Made by a program: the position numbers and the translations under genes. DNA of 59,644 bases. Source: Clostridium sp. GTDB lineage: Bacteria; Bacillota; Clostridia; Clostridiales; Clostridiaceae. The stretch spans positions 1-59,644 of the forward strand of contig JALEZF010000089.1 in assembly GCA_022773025.1 (NCBI GenBank), read 5' to 3'. Positions 1-8,299 of the stretch are shown one piece after another (the stretch's first letter is position 1; each line of letters opens with the position of its first letter). Below the pieces are notes generated by a model. It ran no database searches, was not told the DNA's origin, and saw only the letters and a list, made by a program, of their open reading frames with translations.

Positions 1-2
1 CA

Positions 3-851
3 GTAAAGGTATCCTTTGGAGGAGTTTGTAGGAATATTGCAGAAAATATGGCTAGGATTAATATAAATACTAAGCTTATATCCACATTGGGAAACGATGA
101 AAAGGGAAAGAGCATATTAAAGTATGCTGAAAGTATAAACCTAGATATGAGTGATTCTATTATATTAGAAGGAGAATCTACTCCAACTTATATGGCTATA
201 CTTAATGAAGAAGGAGAAATGGAGTCTGCAGTTGTTGATATGAATATAACTGACAAATTAACAACAAAATTTATAGATTCTAAAAGTGACATTATAAGAA
301 ATTCTGAATATATAGTGGTTGATTGTGATAATCCCAGTATTTTAGAATATATGATTGCAAAGTACAATGGAAGTACAAGATTTATATTAGATCCTGTTTC
401 AGCATCAAAGGTAAAGCACGTTAAGCATTTAATAGGAAACTTTCATACCATTAAACCTAATAGACATGAGGCAGAAGTCTTATGTGGATTTTCTATAAAA
501 GATAATGACGATGTAAGAAAAGCTGGCAAATACTTTTTAGATTTAGGAGTCAAGAAAGTATTTATAAGCTTAGATGCTGAAGGAATGTATTATAATGATG
601 GTAATGAAGAGGGCTTTCTAAAGACACATGATGTTTCTGTAGTCAATGTAACAGGGGCTGGAGATTCATGTGTAGCAGGTATATGCTATGGATATATGAA
701 TGAGTTAAGTGTAACAGACACTTTAAAATATGCCATAGCCATGTCAGCCATAACAATATCGCATAAAGATACAATTCACCCTGAAATGGGATGCGAGCTA
801 GTTGAAGAATATTTGAATAAATTAAGATTTTCAGAGATTAAATGTAATTAA
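3..851 (+). CDS. PfkB-family carbohydrate kinase, pseudouridine-kinase-like (5-prime end outside window)
   Basis: Cytosolic ribokinase-family (PfkB) kinase that phosphorylates a sugar or nucleoside with ATP. The frame is already open at base 3, so the start lies before the window; 282 residues are visible. The first visible residues hold the substrate motif SFGGVCRNIAENMARI, which closely resembles the GGVARNIAENLAR motif of pseudouridine kinase PsuK. IKPNRHEAE lies mid-protein, and the catalytic GAGDS loop is near visible residue 218. The family assignment is firm. The substrate is inferred from the motif only, since no pseudouridine glycosidase gene is in view. A hairpin terminator follows directly, so this is the last gene of its operon. 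An internal ATG at 48 is not a credible start because the conserved N-terminal motif would be cut off. Confidence 0.8.
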   Translation, partial: VKVSFGGVCRNIAENMARININTKLISTLGNDEKGKSILKYAESINLDMSDSIILEGESTPTYMAILNEEGEMESAVVDMNITDKLTTKFIDSKSDIIRNSEYIVVDCDNPSILEYMIAKYNGSTRFILDPVSASKVKHVKHLIGNFHTIKPNRHEAEVLCGFSIKDNDDVRKAGKYFLDLGVKKVFISLDAEGMYYNDGNEEGFLKTHDVSVVNVTGAGDSCVAGICYGYMNELSVTDTLKYAIAMSAITISHKDTIHPEMGCELVEEYLNKLRFSEIKCN

Positions 852-864
852 GTTTTAGATATGA

Positions 865-908
865 ATGAAGCTGTAAGGTTAATTGTGTATAACTTTACAG
901 CTTCATTT
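865..908 (+). terminator. Rho-independent terminator after the PfkB kinase
   Basis: Two 16-base arms (865-880 and 893-908) pair with one mismatch around a 12-base loop, 13 bases after the kinase stop. The following T-run is weak (TTTAGTTTG). From 909 to 1100 the DNA is AT-rich and no feature is seen. Confidence 0.7.
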
Positions 909-1100
909 AGTTTGTATACTAATTAAATTTAAGTTTAGTATAGGTATTTTTTTAGAGCCTTAAGAGAAAATAATTTTATAACTATTTAAAAATAAAATAA
1001 AAGATGAGTATTTGCAGAAAAAATATAAAGGAAATTTTGTATTAATTTATATAATCACATGTTTTTCAGTATTATATCAGTATAAAGTAAAATTATTTTT

Positions 1101-1572
1101 ATGATTCCAGAGTGGGGTGAACTATCTCAGGAAATGCTTGATGAATTTGAAAAAGAAAGTGGAATTAAAGTAAAGGTAAGTACTGTGAGCTGGGATGATA
1201 TATATTTATTCTAAAAAGATAAAAGAAAAAATATTGTAAAATATCCGTACACTATTCCTTTAAGTGATGAAGAGTCAACAACTACATCATTAATATGGTT
1301 AGCTTTTGCTAAAAATGGAGTAGTATTTAATATCAACTAGAACTACAGTTTTAGAGAAACTAATAAAAGAAGACAAAATTAAAAATTCTGGTGCAATGCT
1401 AGAACAGTCAAAGCTTATTAAATCACCATTTCCAAAAGGCGTACCTAACTATTATACTGAAATGAGTAAAGCTATGTTTAATGAAGTGAATAAAATGGTG
1501 AATGGTGAACTTACTCCAGAAAAAGCTTACGAGCAAATGGAAACTAAAATAAATGAATTAGCAAAAAAGTAA
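1101..1572 (+). pseudogene. Decayed extracellular sugar-binding protein of a CUT1 ABC transporter
   Basis: Three blocks in two frames resemble a family-1 solute-binding protein. From 1101 a block reads MIPEWGELSQEMLDEFEKES and continues to VSTVSWDDI, which is the usual mature N-terminus, then stops at 1212. A second block in the same frame (1215-1340) contains YPYTIPLSDEESTTT and stops. A third block in another frame (1324-1572) gives the C-terminal helix region (FPKGVPNYYTEMSKAM, then TPEKAYEQMETKINELAKK). No signal peptide is present, and most of the central 300 residues expected in a 420-residue family member are gone. It sits directly before the sugar permease, as in an intact operon. It cannot make a working binding protein. 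Confidence 0.8.
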
Positions 1573-1586
1573 TGAGTACCATATTT

Positions 1587-1613
1587 CAAGGGGTGCCCTT
1601 TAGGCAGTCCTTG
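1587..1613 (+). other. Intergenic hairpin before the sugar permease
   Basis: An imperfect inverted repeat (CAAGGGGTGCC with GGCAGTCCTTG) lies between the binding-protein remnant and the permease. There is no T-run, so it is more likely an RNA processing or stability hairpin of the kind found between binding-protein and permease genes than a terminator. Confidence 0.45.
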
Positions 1614-1639
1614 ACTCTGTTTTATGAAGGGAGAAAAGT

Positions 1640-2518
1640 ATGATAAAAGGACAAAACAAGTTTCCCTATTTACTTCTCATCCCCAGTATGATAATAATGA
1701 TAGGACTTGTTATAGTACCTATAATAGTTACGTTTTTCTTCAGTCTTGAAAGATATAAGCTTACAGAGCCTAATAATAGGGCCTTTGTTGGGATTGAAAA
1801 TTACATAGAAGTCTTACAAAGTGAAGGTTTTAGATATTCTTTAGTGAATACTTTGTTTATTGTTATAGTAGTAATTATAATATCATTAATATGTAGCATA
1901 ACTGTAGCTTTAATATTGAATAAAAAGGTGAAACTAAATGGAGTTTTAACGGCTATAGCAATACTTCCTTGGGCATTATCACCTATAGTTAATGGAATAG
2001 TATGGAGATTTATATTTTATCCTGGATTTGGATTCATGAATAAATTTCTAGTTTATTTTGGAGTGATTAGTGAACCTATAACTTATACGATAAACAGGTT
2101 TATGCTTATGTTTATAATAGCGCTGATTGTGTCTTGGAGGATTATCCCGTTTTGTGCCATTATATTTTTATCAAATATGCAGTCTATACTGGAGCCTCTT
2201 TATATATCATCCAAAATAGATGGAGCTAATAAAGTGCAGACATTTTTCAAAATAACATTACCGCTACTTATACCATCATTTATAGTGGTTATAACCAATA
2301 TAACCATAAGTGCTATGAACGTATTTGACGAGGTTATTGCTTTATCCGGATACAGCGATCTTGGTCAAACTCTATTAGTTTATAATTATGTAAATACATT
2401 TAAGTTTTTAAATTTTGGTTTAGGAAGTGCAATTACATATATAATCATGCTTATATCAGGCATAGCAGGATATTTCTACATTAAAAATATTTATAATCCA
2501 ATAGGAGTGAGAAGATGA
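1640..2518 (+). CDS. Sugar ABC transporter permease, MalF/UgpA type
   Basis: Inner-membrane permease of a CUT1 carbohydrate ABC transporter, 292 residues, the normal length. Six hydrophobic segments are visible, the first at about residues 10-35. The cytoplasmic EAA loop that docks on the ATPase is at about 187-208 (SSKIDGANKVQTFFKITLP). The start follows GAAGGGAG by seven bases. It overlaps the next gene by 4 bases (ATGA). This gene looks intact, but its binding protein upstream and partner permease downstream are both broken, so it probably has no transport function now and may be early in decay itself. Substrate unknown. Confidence 0.85.
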   Translation: MIKGQNKFPYLLLIPSMIIMIGLVIVPIIVTFFFSLERYKLTEPNNRAFVGIENYIEVLQSEGFRYSLVNTLFIVIVVIIISLICSITVALILNKKVKLNGVLTAIAILPWALSPIVNGIVWRFIFYPGFGFMNKFLVYFGVISEPITYTINRFMLMFIIALIVSWRIIPFCAIIFLSNMQSILEPLYISSKIDGANKVQTFFKITLPLLIPSFIVVITNITISAMNVFDEVIALSGYSDLGQTLLVYNYVNTFKFLNFGLGSAITYIIMLISGIAGYFYIKNIYNPIGVRR

Positions 2519-2814
2519 ACAAGTCTAATTTCATTGAAAAAATAGCTTATACAATTGCCGTAATTATATTTGCATGTGTTTCAATAATATTTCTTTTAAC
2601 ATGTAATCAATTCCAAATACCATTAATACTTGCTTCGTCTGAAGCCACAAAACCATTAAGTATGATAATGGCTGAGTTTATGACTAAAGATTCTATACAA
2701 TATGGTATTACAGCAGCGACTGGAATACTTGCAATAGTTCCACCTTCATTAATTGATATAATGTTTAGAAAACTACTTATATCAGGTTTTACTCAAAGTT
2801 CGGTAAAAGGATAA
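2515..2814 (+). pseudogene. Second sugar ABC permease (MalG type) with large in-frame internal deletion
   Basis: Only 99 residues remain of a protein that is normally about 275. The first ~28 residues are the cytoplasmic start and first membrane helix. The sequence then jumps to the C-terminal part (NQFQIPLILASSEATKPL, later IVPPSLIDIMFRKLLISGFT, ending SVKG), which is the normal MalG tail. The EAA loop and about four membrane helices are missing, although the frame is kept. The product cannot form a permease. It overlaps the preceding permease by 4 bases, as in intact operons. Confidence 0.85.
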
Positions 2815-2841
2815 AGCTAAAGCTCAAAAGGCTTTAGCTTT
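2813..2841. terminator. Bidirectional terminator between the permease remnant and the ABC ATPase
   Basis: A perfect 11-bp stem (AAAGCTAAAGC / GCTTTAGCTTT) with a 7-base loop separates two convergent genes, with T-rich sequence on the right and A-rich sequence on the left. Confidence 0.85.
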
Positions 2842-3898
2842 ACTTTATTCTAGATCCATCCTTTGGATCAAATATAAATATTCCTGGCTCCTTGAAGAGA
2901 ACCTTCACCATCTCATCTTTTGTAACATTTACAGTAGAAGGTACAGTGATTTTTATATTTATATCTTCAATGGACAAATCAATAAGTTTTTCTCTACCAA
3001 GAGTATAAAAGTTCTCAACTTTTGCTAAGACATTATAGGAGTCACTGTCTGTTAAAGTAATACTTTCAGGTCTTATACCTAGAACTACATCTTTATTAGT
3101 AATTTCCTTTGGAAAGTTATATTTTATTTTAATATTTTTATTTGTAATTAAATAATCATTTTCAAATTTGCCATAAATTTTATTTATAGTAGGATTTCCA
3201 AGAAAACCAGCAACAAATAAGTTGTTTGGATTATTATATAATTCCTCTGGAGTGGAATACTGCTGCACAACGCCTTTGTTCATTAAAAGTATTTTATCAG
3301 CAATAGTCATCGCTTCTTCCTGATCATGGGTTACGAATATAGCAGTTATATTTGTGCTTTTTTGTATTTTTCTAATTTCTTCACCCATTTCTATTCTCAG
3401 CTTGGCATCAAGGTTTGACAAAGGTTCATCTAAAAGAAGTATTTGAGGCTCTTTAGCAAGTGCTCTTGCTATCGCAACTCTCTGCTGTTGACCTCCAGAA
3501 AGCTCTTTTGGTTTTCTGTGAAGCATAGAATTGATATGTACGAGATTAGATAACTCCTCTACTTTTTTTAACCTGTCTTTTTTAGAGATATTTTTTATTT
3601 CAAGAGGAAATCCTATATTTCTCTCCACAGTCATATGGGGATATAATGAGTAATTTTGAAATACAAGTCCTATATTTCTTTTTTCAGGAGGAATGTTTGT
3701 CACATCTTCATCATCGAAAAAGATCTTTCCTTCGGTGACTTCCAGTATGCCTGAGATAAGATATAGCAGGGTACTTTTTCCACAACCACTTGGACCTAAA
3801 ATACATACAAGTTCACCATTGTTAAACTCAACATTTAAATCATCAATGGCTGTAAAATTATCAAATTTCTTTGAAAGATTTTCTATTTTAACTTTCAT
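2840..3898 (-). CDS. Carbohydrate ABC transporter ATPase, UgpC/MsmX type
   Basis: Cytosolic ATPase that powers CUT1 sugar importers, 352 residues. Walker A GPSGCGKST is at 36-44, Q-loop Gln81, signature LSGGQQQR at 133-140, Walker B ILLLDEP at 153-159, D-loop SNLDA, and switch His191. The last ~110 residues form the TOBE/regulatory domain typical of the MalK/UgpC group. The start is preceded by GAAGGTGATG. It is transcribed toward the broken permease genes. ATPases of this type are often shared between several sugar transporters, which may explain why this one stays intact while its neighbours decay. Confidence 0.9.
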   Translation of the reverse strand: MKVKIENLSKKFDNFTAIDDLNVEFNNGELVCILGPSGCGKSTLLYLISGILEVTEGKIFFDDEDVTNIPPEKRNIGLVFQNYSLYPHMTVERNIGFPLEIKNISKKDRLKKVEELSNLVHINSMLHRKPKELSGGQQQRVAIARALAKEPQILLLDEPLSNLDAKLRIEMGEEIRKIQKSTNITAIFVTHDQEEAMTIADKILLMNKGVVQQYSTPEELYNNPNNLFVAGFLGNPTINKIYGKFENDYLITNKNIKIKYNFPKEITNKDVVLGIRPESITLTDSDSYNVLAKVENFYTLGREKLIDLSIEDINIKITVPSTVNVTKDEMVKVLFKEPGIFIFDPKDGSRIK

Positions 3899-4081
3899 AA
3901 TACATCACCTTCAAATAATTATTTGTCATAATATAATAATATCAGAAAAAAACAGCAAAGGTGTATTTAATTATTCAATAGAACTTCTATGTAGGATAAA
4001 AGATTCTATATAAGAAAAAAATTATATGTAACGTTGAATATAAGGTTTGGAATAATAATTTTATTATCATGGGGGAAACTT

Positions 4082-4782
4082 ATGGCAATTGTAGGGGTAA
4101 TAAAATATAATGGAGGGCCAGATGTACTGGCATGGAAGTATCCTAGTGAGGAACTTGGAACATGGACTCAGTTTATAGTAAATGAATCTCAAGAAGCGAT
4201 ATTATTTAAAGGTGGAAAAGCTTTAGATATATTTGAAAGTGGAAGACATACTTTAAGTACAACAAATATACCTATTTTAAATAATATCGTGAATTTACCA
4301 TTTGGAGGACGTTCTCCATTCACTGCTGAAGTATGGTATATAAATAAAATATTTTCACTAGTATTAAAGAATAGTAAAACTATAAAGATATTGGGTATTG
4401 TATTTCTAAAAAAATGCAGATTCAAGGAGAGAAATTCAAGAAATATATTTCTATAGTAATTAATAATAAAGAAACATCAATAGATAACATAACAGCTTAT
4501 ATGAATATAAGCTGTGAAGAAGTGGTAAGAGATCTTCAAACTATGATTGATAAGGGATATTTCTTAAATGCATATGTAGATTTAAGTTCAAGAGAATTTG
4601 CTATTAGAACAAGAGAATATGAACCTATAAATGTTAATGGAAGTTCTTCCCTTAATGAAGTGCAAGAAGAAAAACCTAAAATGAAGGTTGTAGTATGTAG
4701 AAATTGTGGGGGAAACAATACTAATACTATATTAGAAGGAGAAGTTTCTGAATGTGAATTTTGTGGTTCTCCTCTAAGTTAA
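4082..4782 (+). pseudogene. SPFH-type protein N-terminus joined out of frame to a zinc-ribbon protein C-terminus
   Basis: From ATG 4082 (after GGGGGAA) the frame encodes about 90 residues typical of the SPFH/virion-core-like family (start MAIVGVIKYNGGPDVLAWKY; later FGGRSPFTAEVWY). It then loses similarity and stops at 4456. A second frame, open from 4381, encodes a helical segment (DLQTMIDKGYF) and a C-terminal zinc ribbon CRNCGG...CEFCGS, ending at 4782. Such modules are usually found in complete neighbouring proteins in Firmicutes. The simplest reading is a deletion that removed the end of one gene and the start of the next, with a frame change. Whether the two pieces came from one gene or two is uncertain. 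Confidence 0.6.
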
Positions 4783-4792
4783 GGTAAAAAAG

Positions 4793-4832
4793 AAATGTTC
4801 TGTATCAAAACAAATTTTGATACAGAACATTT
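4793..4832. terminator. Bidirectional terminator, 18-bp perfect stem
   Basis: Perfect 18-base inverted repeat (4793-4810 with 4815-4832) with a 4-base loop, starting just after the zinc-ribbon remnant and ending just before the stop of the minus-strand EIIC gene, so it can serve both. Confidence 0.85.
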
Positions 4833-4850
4833 TATGTTAATTAACAATAT

Positions 4851-5879
4851 TTATGCACATGATGATGTTTCAACTAAGTCGTCTTTCTTTAGTGCTTTAT
4901 TTTTAAATACAATACTTCCAATAAATCCAGCAAGACTTCCACCTAGAACTGCGAAGAATAAAGCGCCTAGGACAGCCATTGGAGGATTGAAAGCAAATGG
5001 TGCCATCAGTCCTGGTATAGGAGATGCTGTTCCAGGGGCATTGTTAATGATGCCGAAGACAGCAGCAGAAACTCCAGCTAGACCACCACCAAAGAAATTA
5101 GAACAATAAATTGGAATTGGATGAGCTGTGATAATGTCAGATTGAGTTAATGGTTCAAGCATAACAGCAATTATGTTACTCTTATTACCCAATTTTAATC
5201 TGTGGAATATTAATCCATTTGTGAAAGACCCTCCAACACATGCAATGGCTGCAATTCCCATAGCAAGTCCCTGTAACCCAAGCATAGCAGTTAATGCCAT
5301 AGAGCTTAAAGGAGAAGTACATATCATCTTAATGATTCCACCTAGCAAAAATCCCATAACTAAAGGAGATTGTTCCGCAGCTGCAGAAATTGTTCCACCT
5401 ATAGTAGCTAAGGTAGCGTTTACAGCAGGGTCAACCAATATTACTATAATTCTAGCTAAAGGAGCAATAAGAAGGGCACCTAATATTATATTTAGTCCCT
5501 CTGGAAGCTTGCGCTCGATAATTGGAGAGATAAATCCAACTATATAGCCAGCAATAAATCCAGGTAAAATTCCGTAGCTTCCAACTGCTACACCAGCAAC
5601 CACTGCAAATATAGGATTTGCTCCCATGCTTATAGGAACTAGAATAGCTGCAGCTACACCACCCATACTACCGGATACAGCCCCTAATTCTTTAAAGAAA
5701 GTAAGGCCAAATAAGTCTCCGCTTATATACTTGTGAACTGCTTCAACTAAGAAAGTTGCAACGGCAGCATTAGCCATACCAGACATGGCTTTTTGTCCTT
5801 TTGGCATCTTTAAACTAAAGAATGAAAATCCTGCTAATGTTAATAATAATAGTCCTATTCCTGAAACAATCGTCATCAT
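4851..5879 (-). CDS. PTS EIIC-like membrane transporter (EIIC_2 family), stand-alone
   Basis: Polytopic membrane protein of 342 residues, rich in Gly, Ala and Ile, with about nine hydrophobic segments. It matches the PTS_EIIC_2 family by its overall pattern, including a GGSFTNGLIFHRLKLG stretch and a conserved LTQSDIITAHPIPIY motif. No EIIA or EIIB domain is fused or adjacent, so the phosphorylation partners are missing locally or the protein is not a classical PTS permease. The start follows GAGGTGAAC. It lies 100 bases downstream of the GlnL-type response regulator, with no terminator seen between, which suggests either one operon or direct control by that regulator. The substrate cannot be told. 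Confidence 0.75.
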   Translation of the reverse strand: MMTIVSGIGLLLLTLAGFSFFSLKMPKGQKAMSGMANAAVATFLVEAVHKYISGDLFGLTFFKELGAVSGSMGGVAAAILVPISMGANPIFAVVAGVAVGSYGILPGFIAGYIVGFISPIIERKLPEGLNIILGALLIAPLARIIVILVDPAVNATLATIGGTISAAAEQSPLVMGFLLGGIIKMICTSPLSSMALTAMLGLQGLAMGIAAIACVGGSFTNGLIFHRLKLGNKSNIIAVMLEPLTQSDIITAHPIPIYCSNFFGGGLAGVSAAVFGIINNAPGTASPIPGLMAPFAFNPPMAVLGALFFAVLGGSLAGFIGSIVFKNKALKKDDLVETSSCA

Positions 5880-5979
5880 AATTTGTTCACCTCATATTAT
5901 TTTTTATTCTTAGATTAAGTTAATGATAAATATGAAGTTTCAAAAGATTACAAAAAGTATCAGAGAGAAAAAAATTTTT

Positions 5980-6834
5980 TTAATTTTTACTAAATGCCAC
6001 CAATGAATTCAGGAAATTTTTAATCTTCACGTTTCCATGACGTTCACTTTTACCACGAATATAATTCATTTCTTTACGGACTTGTTCAAAATTATAAATA
6101 GAACTAGCATATTCAATGAAGGTATCATTTGAGTAATCTTCAATGCCAAGATTAGCTAGATTCACCATTCCAGCTATAGCAGCTCTTCTGATTCGTTGCT
6201 CTACAGATTTTGGAGAATCACTGAATTTACTACATAATTCATGTAAAGTAGATTCTCCAACGTGTTCTTCGTTTTTTATTAAATAGTCTACTAAAGTTAT
6301 AATATCTTTACTACCATGATCACCAAGGATACCTAGTTTCTGAAGGATTGATTTTAACTTTGTGATATGTCTAGGCTCTCTAGTGCTAAGATTAAAGGGA
6401 GTGTCTGGCTGTGTAGTACCTAATTCTTTTTCAAAAATGTTTTGCATTTTAAGCAGTGTACGGTTCATAGATAAAGTTTGAATTACATTATTTAAAACTG
6501 TCACTACCTCTACGCTATTTATAGGTTTTTGAATAAAGAATTCAACACCACTTTCGTAAGCATTTGCAATCATATCTTTAGAAGAAACTTGAGATAGCAT
6601 AATAAACGCAGTATCAAGAAGAAATGATTTTGCCTTTTTCACAAAAGTGATACCATCCATTTCAGGCATTAATAAATCAACAATTATGATATCAGGATTA
6701 CATAGTTTCACATCTGAAAGTGCATCTTCTCCATTATTACATGTCCCACATACACTTCCTAGCTGACGGTCTTCAATAATCATTTTTAAGATATTTAAAA
6801 CATTCTTATCATCATCAATAAGATACAATTTCAT
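5980..6834 (-). CDS. Response regulator of the GlnL/YcbB family
   Basis: Cytosolic two-component response regulator, 284 residues. The receiver domain (1-120) has the acidic pocket DDD at 7-9, phospho-acceptor Asp53 (IIIVDLLMPEMDG) and Lys103 (FIQKP). The C-terminal half (about 150-280) is a YcbB-type output domain with a helical segment (SPKSVEQRIRRAAIAGM), as in Bacillus subtilis GlnL. The start follows GGAGGGA and overlaps the kinase gene by 20 bases, so the pair is co-translated. In B. subtilis the GlnK-GlnL pair responds to glutamine and controls a glutamine transporter; here the adjacent gene is an EIIC-like transporter, so the signal may differ. Confidence 0.82.
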   Translation of the reverse strand: MKLYLIDDDKNVLNILKMIIEDRQLGSVCGTCNNGEDALSDVKLCNPDIIIVDLLMPEMDGITFVKKAKSFLLDTAFIMLSQVSSKDMIANAYESGVEFFIQKPINSVEVVTVLNNVIQTLSMNRTLLKMQNIFEKELGTTQPDTPFNLSTREPRHITKLKSILQKLGILGDHGSKDIITLVDYLIKNEEHVGESTLHELCSKFSDSPKSVEQRIRRAAIAGMVNLANLGIEDYSNDTFIEYASSIYNFEQVRKEMNYIRGKSERHGNVKIKNFLNSLVAFSKN

Positions 6835-8119
6835 TTGTAAATCCCTCCAAATCCTTTTTAGATAATTGTATGTAAAAAGTAGTTTGATTTTCTTTGGATT
6901 CTACCCATACTTTGCCTTTAAACTCTACTTCCACTATATCTTTCACTAAACTGAGCCCTAAACCCCTATTAATCTCTCCGGTAGAATAATTAATCTTTGT
7001 AGAGAAACCAGGAGAAAATATATCAGTTATGTTATCTTTATCAATTCCCTTACCAAAATCAGTTACAGAAAAAATATAATCACTATTAGTTTCTTTTTCT
7101 CTAACAATAATTTTGCCTTCTTCAGGAAAGCTTGCCTCTAATGCGTTAGTAAACAAATTGTTGAAAAGAGACATTAAATAGTAAGGTTTGTTACTATAAA
7201 GCTTTTCATCGCATTGAATATCCATTATTAAATTCTTCTTGTGGGCTTTTGCTTCACGCATATGTACATCTTGGAGTATGCTAAAGATTTCTGAAACGTA
7301 CATGCCTGAGTTCCGTAAATCATCATTTAAGGCCTCGGAAATTCCACGCATTATAAGCATATATTCCTTCTTTATTTCATGAATATCTTTTGCGATACCA
7401 AGAGCAGTTCTTGAGAGGGACTCATCAACATCACTGTCTTTCATACGATTAAAGAGCTTATAGGAATCATTCATGGTATGTTCTATTAAAGCAGTATTTT
7501 TCTGCATCCATATAATTTCTCCTTTAAGCCTAGAGATAAGAAGCAGTAATTTTTTGTACCTCTCAGCATGTTCCTTGTTTATAAGGGCAAAGCCATAGGA
7601 ATCAATTGCTGTGATAATGAACCATATTAATATTGTACGGATTACAGCAGCAATTAAAATGCTGAATTGTGCATTGAAAGTAAAGACATCTAAATGAATT
7701 CGATATAATAGTTCCACAAGGTTCGCACAATAATCCATTACGATAAGAGGTAAGAAACATCGGTTTTTATCAAGGATATAATTCTTATATTTATAATAAA
7801 AATGAAGCAAGCATCCATATGTAAGATAAAAAAGGACTTCAGGAAAAGAATTTTTTAAAATATCAATATAAAATCCCACCTGAAGATAGCTTAATAGAAC
7901 ACGGGATAGAAAGACTCCAATAGAAGATAAAAAAGTAACAGGAATGATTGGAAAATCATCTAAAAGGAAAAGAAGTACTGGAAATAAGAAAATTCCAATA
8001 GAGATTTTAAAATCTGTAACAACTAAATTAATATTGATTTGTGCTAGAAACACTACAAGTATGCTAAAGAAAAAAATTCTATTCCAAGAGGAAAGTTTAT
8101 CATAGTAAGATCTTAACAT
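6815..8119 (-). CDS. Sensor histidine kinase of the GlnK/YcbA family
   Basis: Membrane histidine kinase, 434 residues. About six hydrophobic segments cover residues 15-180, with almost no extracellular domain, so the signal is probably read in or near the membrane. A linker helix follows. The likely phospho-acceptor is His247 (AKDIHEIKKEY). The ATPase domain has the N-box NLFTNALEAS at about 321-330, G1 DFGKGI at 354-359 and G2 RGLGLSLVKD near 386. The start follows AAGGAGT. It is first in the unit kinase-regulator-EIIC. Kinases with few external residues next to a transporter sometimes sense through it; this is inference here. Confidence 0.82.
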   Translation of the reverse strand: MLRSYYDKLSSWNRIFFFSILVVFLAQININLVVTDFKISIGIFLFPVLLFLLDDFPIIPVTFLSSIGVFLSRVLLSYLQVGFYIDILKNSFPEVLFYLTYGCLLHFYYKYKNYILDKNRCFLPLIVMDYCANLVELLYRIHLDVFTFNAQFSILIAAVIRTILIWFIITAIDSYGFALINKEHAERYKKLLLLISRLKGEIIWMQKNTALIEHTMNDSYKLFNRMKDSDVDESLSRTALGIAKDIHEIKKEYMLIMRGISEALNDDLRNSGMYVSEIFSILQDVHMREAKAHKKNLIMDIQCDEKLYSNKPYYLMSLFNNLFTNALEASFPEEGKIIVREKETNSDYIFSVTDFGKGIDKDNITDIFSPGFSTKINYSTGEINRGLGLSLVKDIVEVEFKGKVWVESKENQTTFYIQLSKKDLEGFTNEIVSY

Positions 8120-8220
8120 CTTAAATACTCCTTCTCAAATAATATATAATATATAGTAACATATAAGATAAAACTACGCACATATTTAAGTGAATTTTTA
8201 GAATGTTTGATTAAAATTCT

Positions 8221-8249
8221 TTGAATAATATTTCTATAAAAACTATGTT
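8221..8249 (+). promoter_or_regulatory. Likely sigma-A promoter of the MATE gene
   Basis: TTGAAT (8221-8226) and TATGTT (8244-8249) are separated by 17 bases, about 50 bases before the MATE start. A short palindrome ATAACGTTAT at 8270-8279 lies in the leader and could be an operator. Confidence 0.5.
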
Positions 8250-8299
8250 ATATTAGTAGGGGAAATAATATAACGTTATTTTTTATATGGGAATAAGAA

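Noticed and set aside
3693..4013. 106-residue plus-strand frame over the start of the ABC ATPase gene
   Set aside because: Antisense shadow of the conserved Walker A region; the real gene on the minus strand explains the bases.
5173..5547. 124-residue plus-strand frame within the EIIC gene
   Set aside because: Antisense shadow; composition is that of reversed membrane-helix codons and no start site is present.
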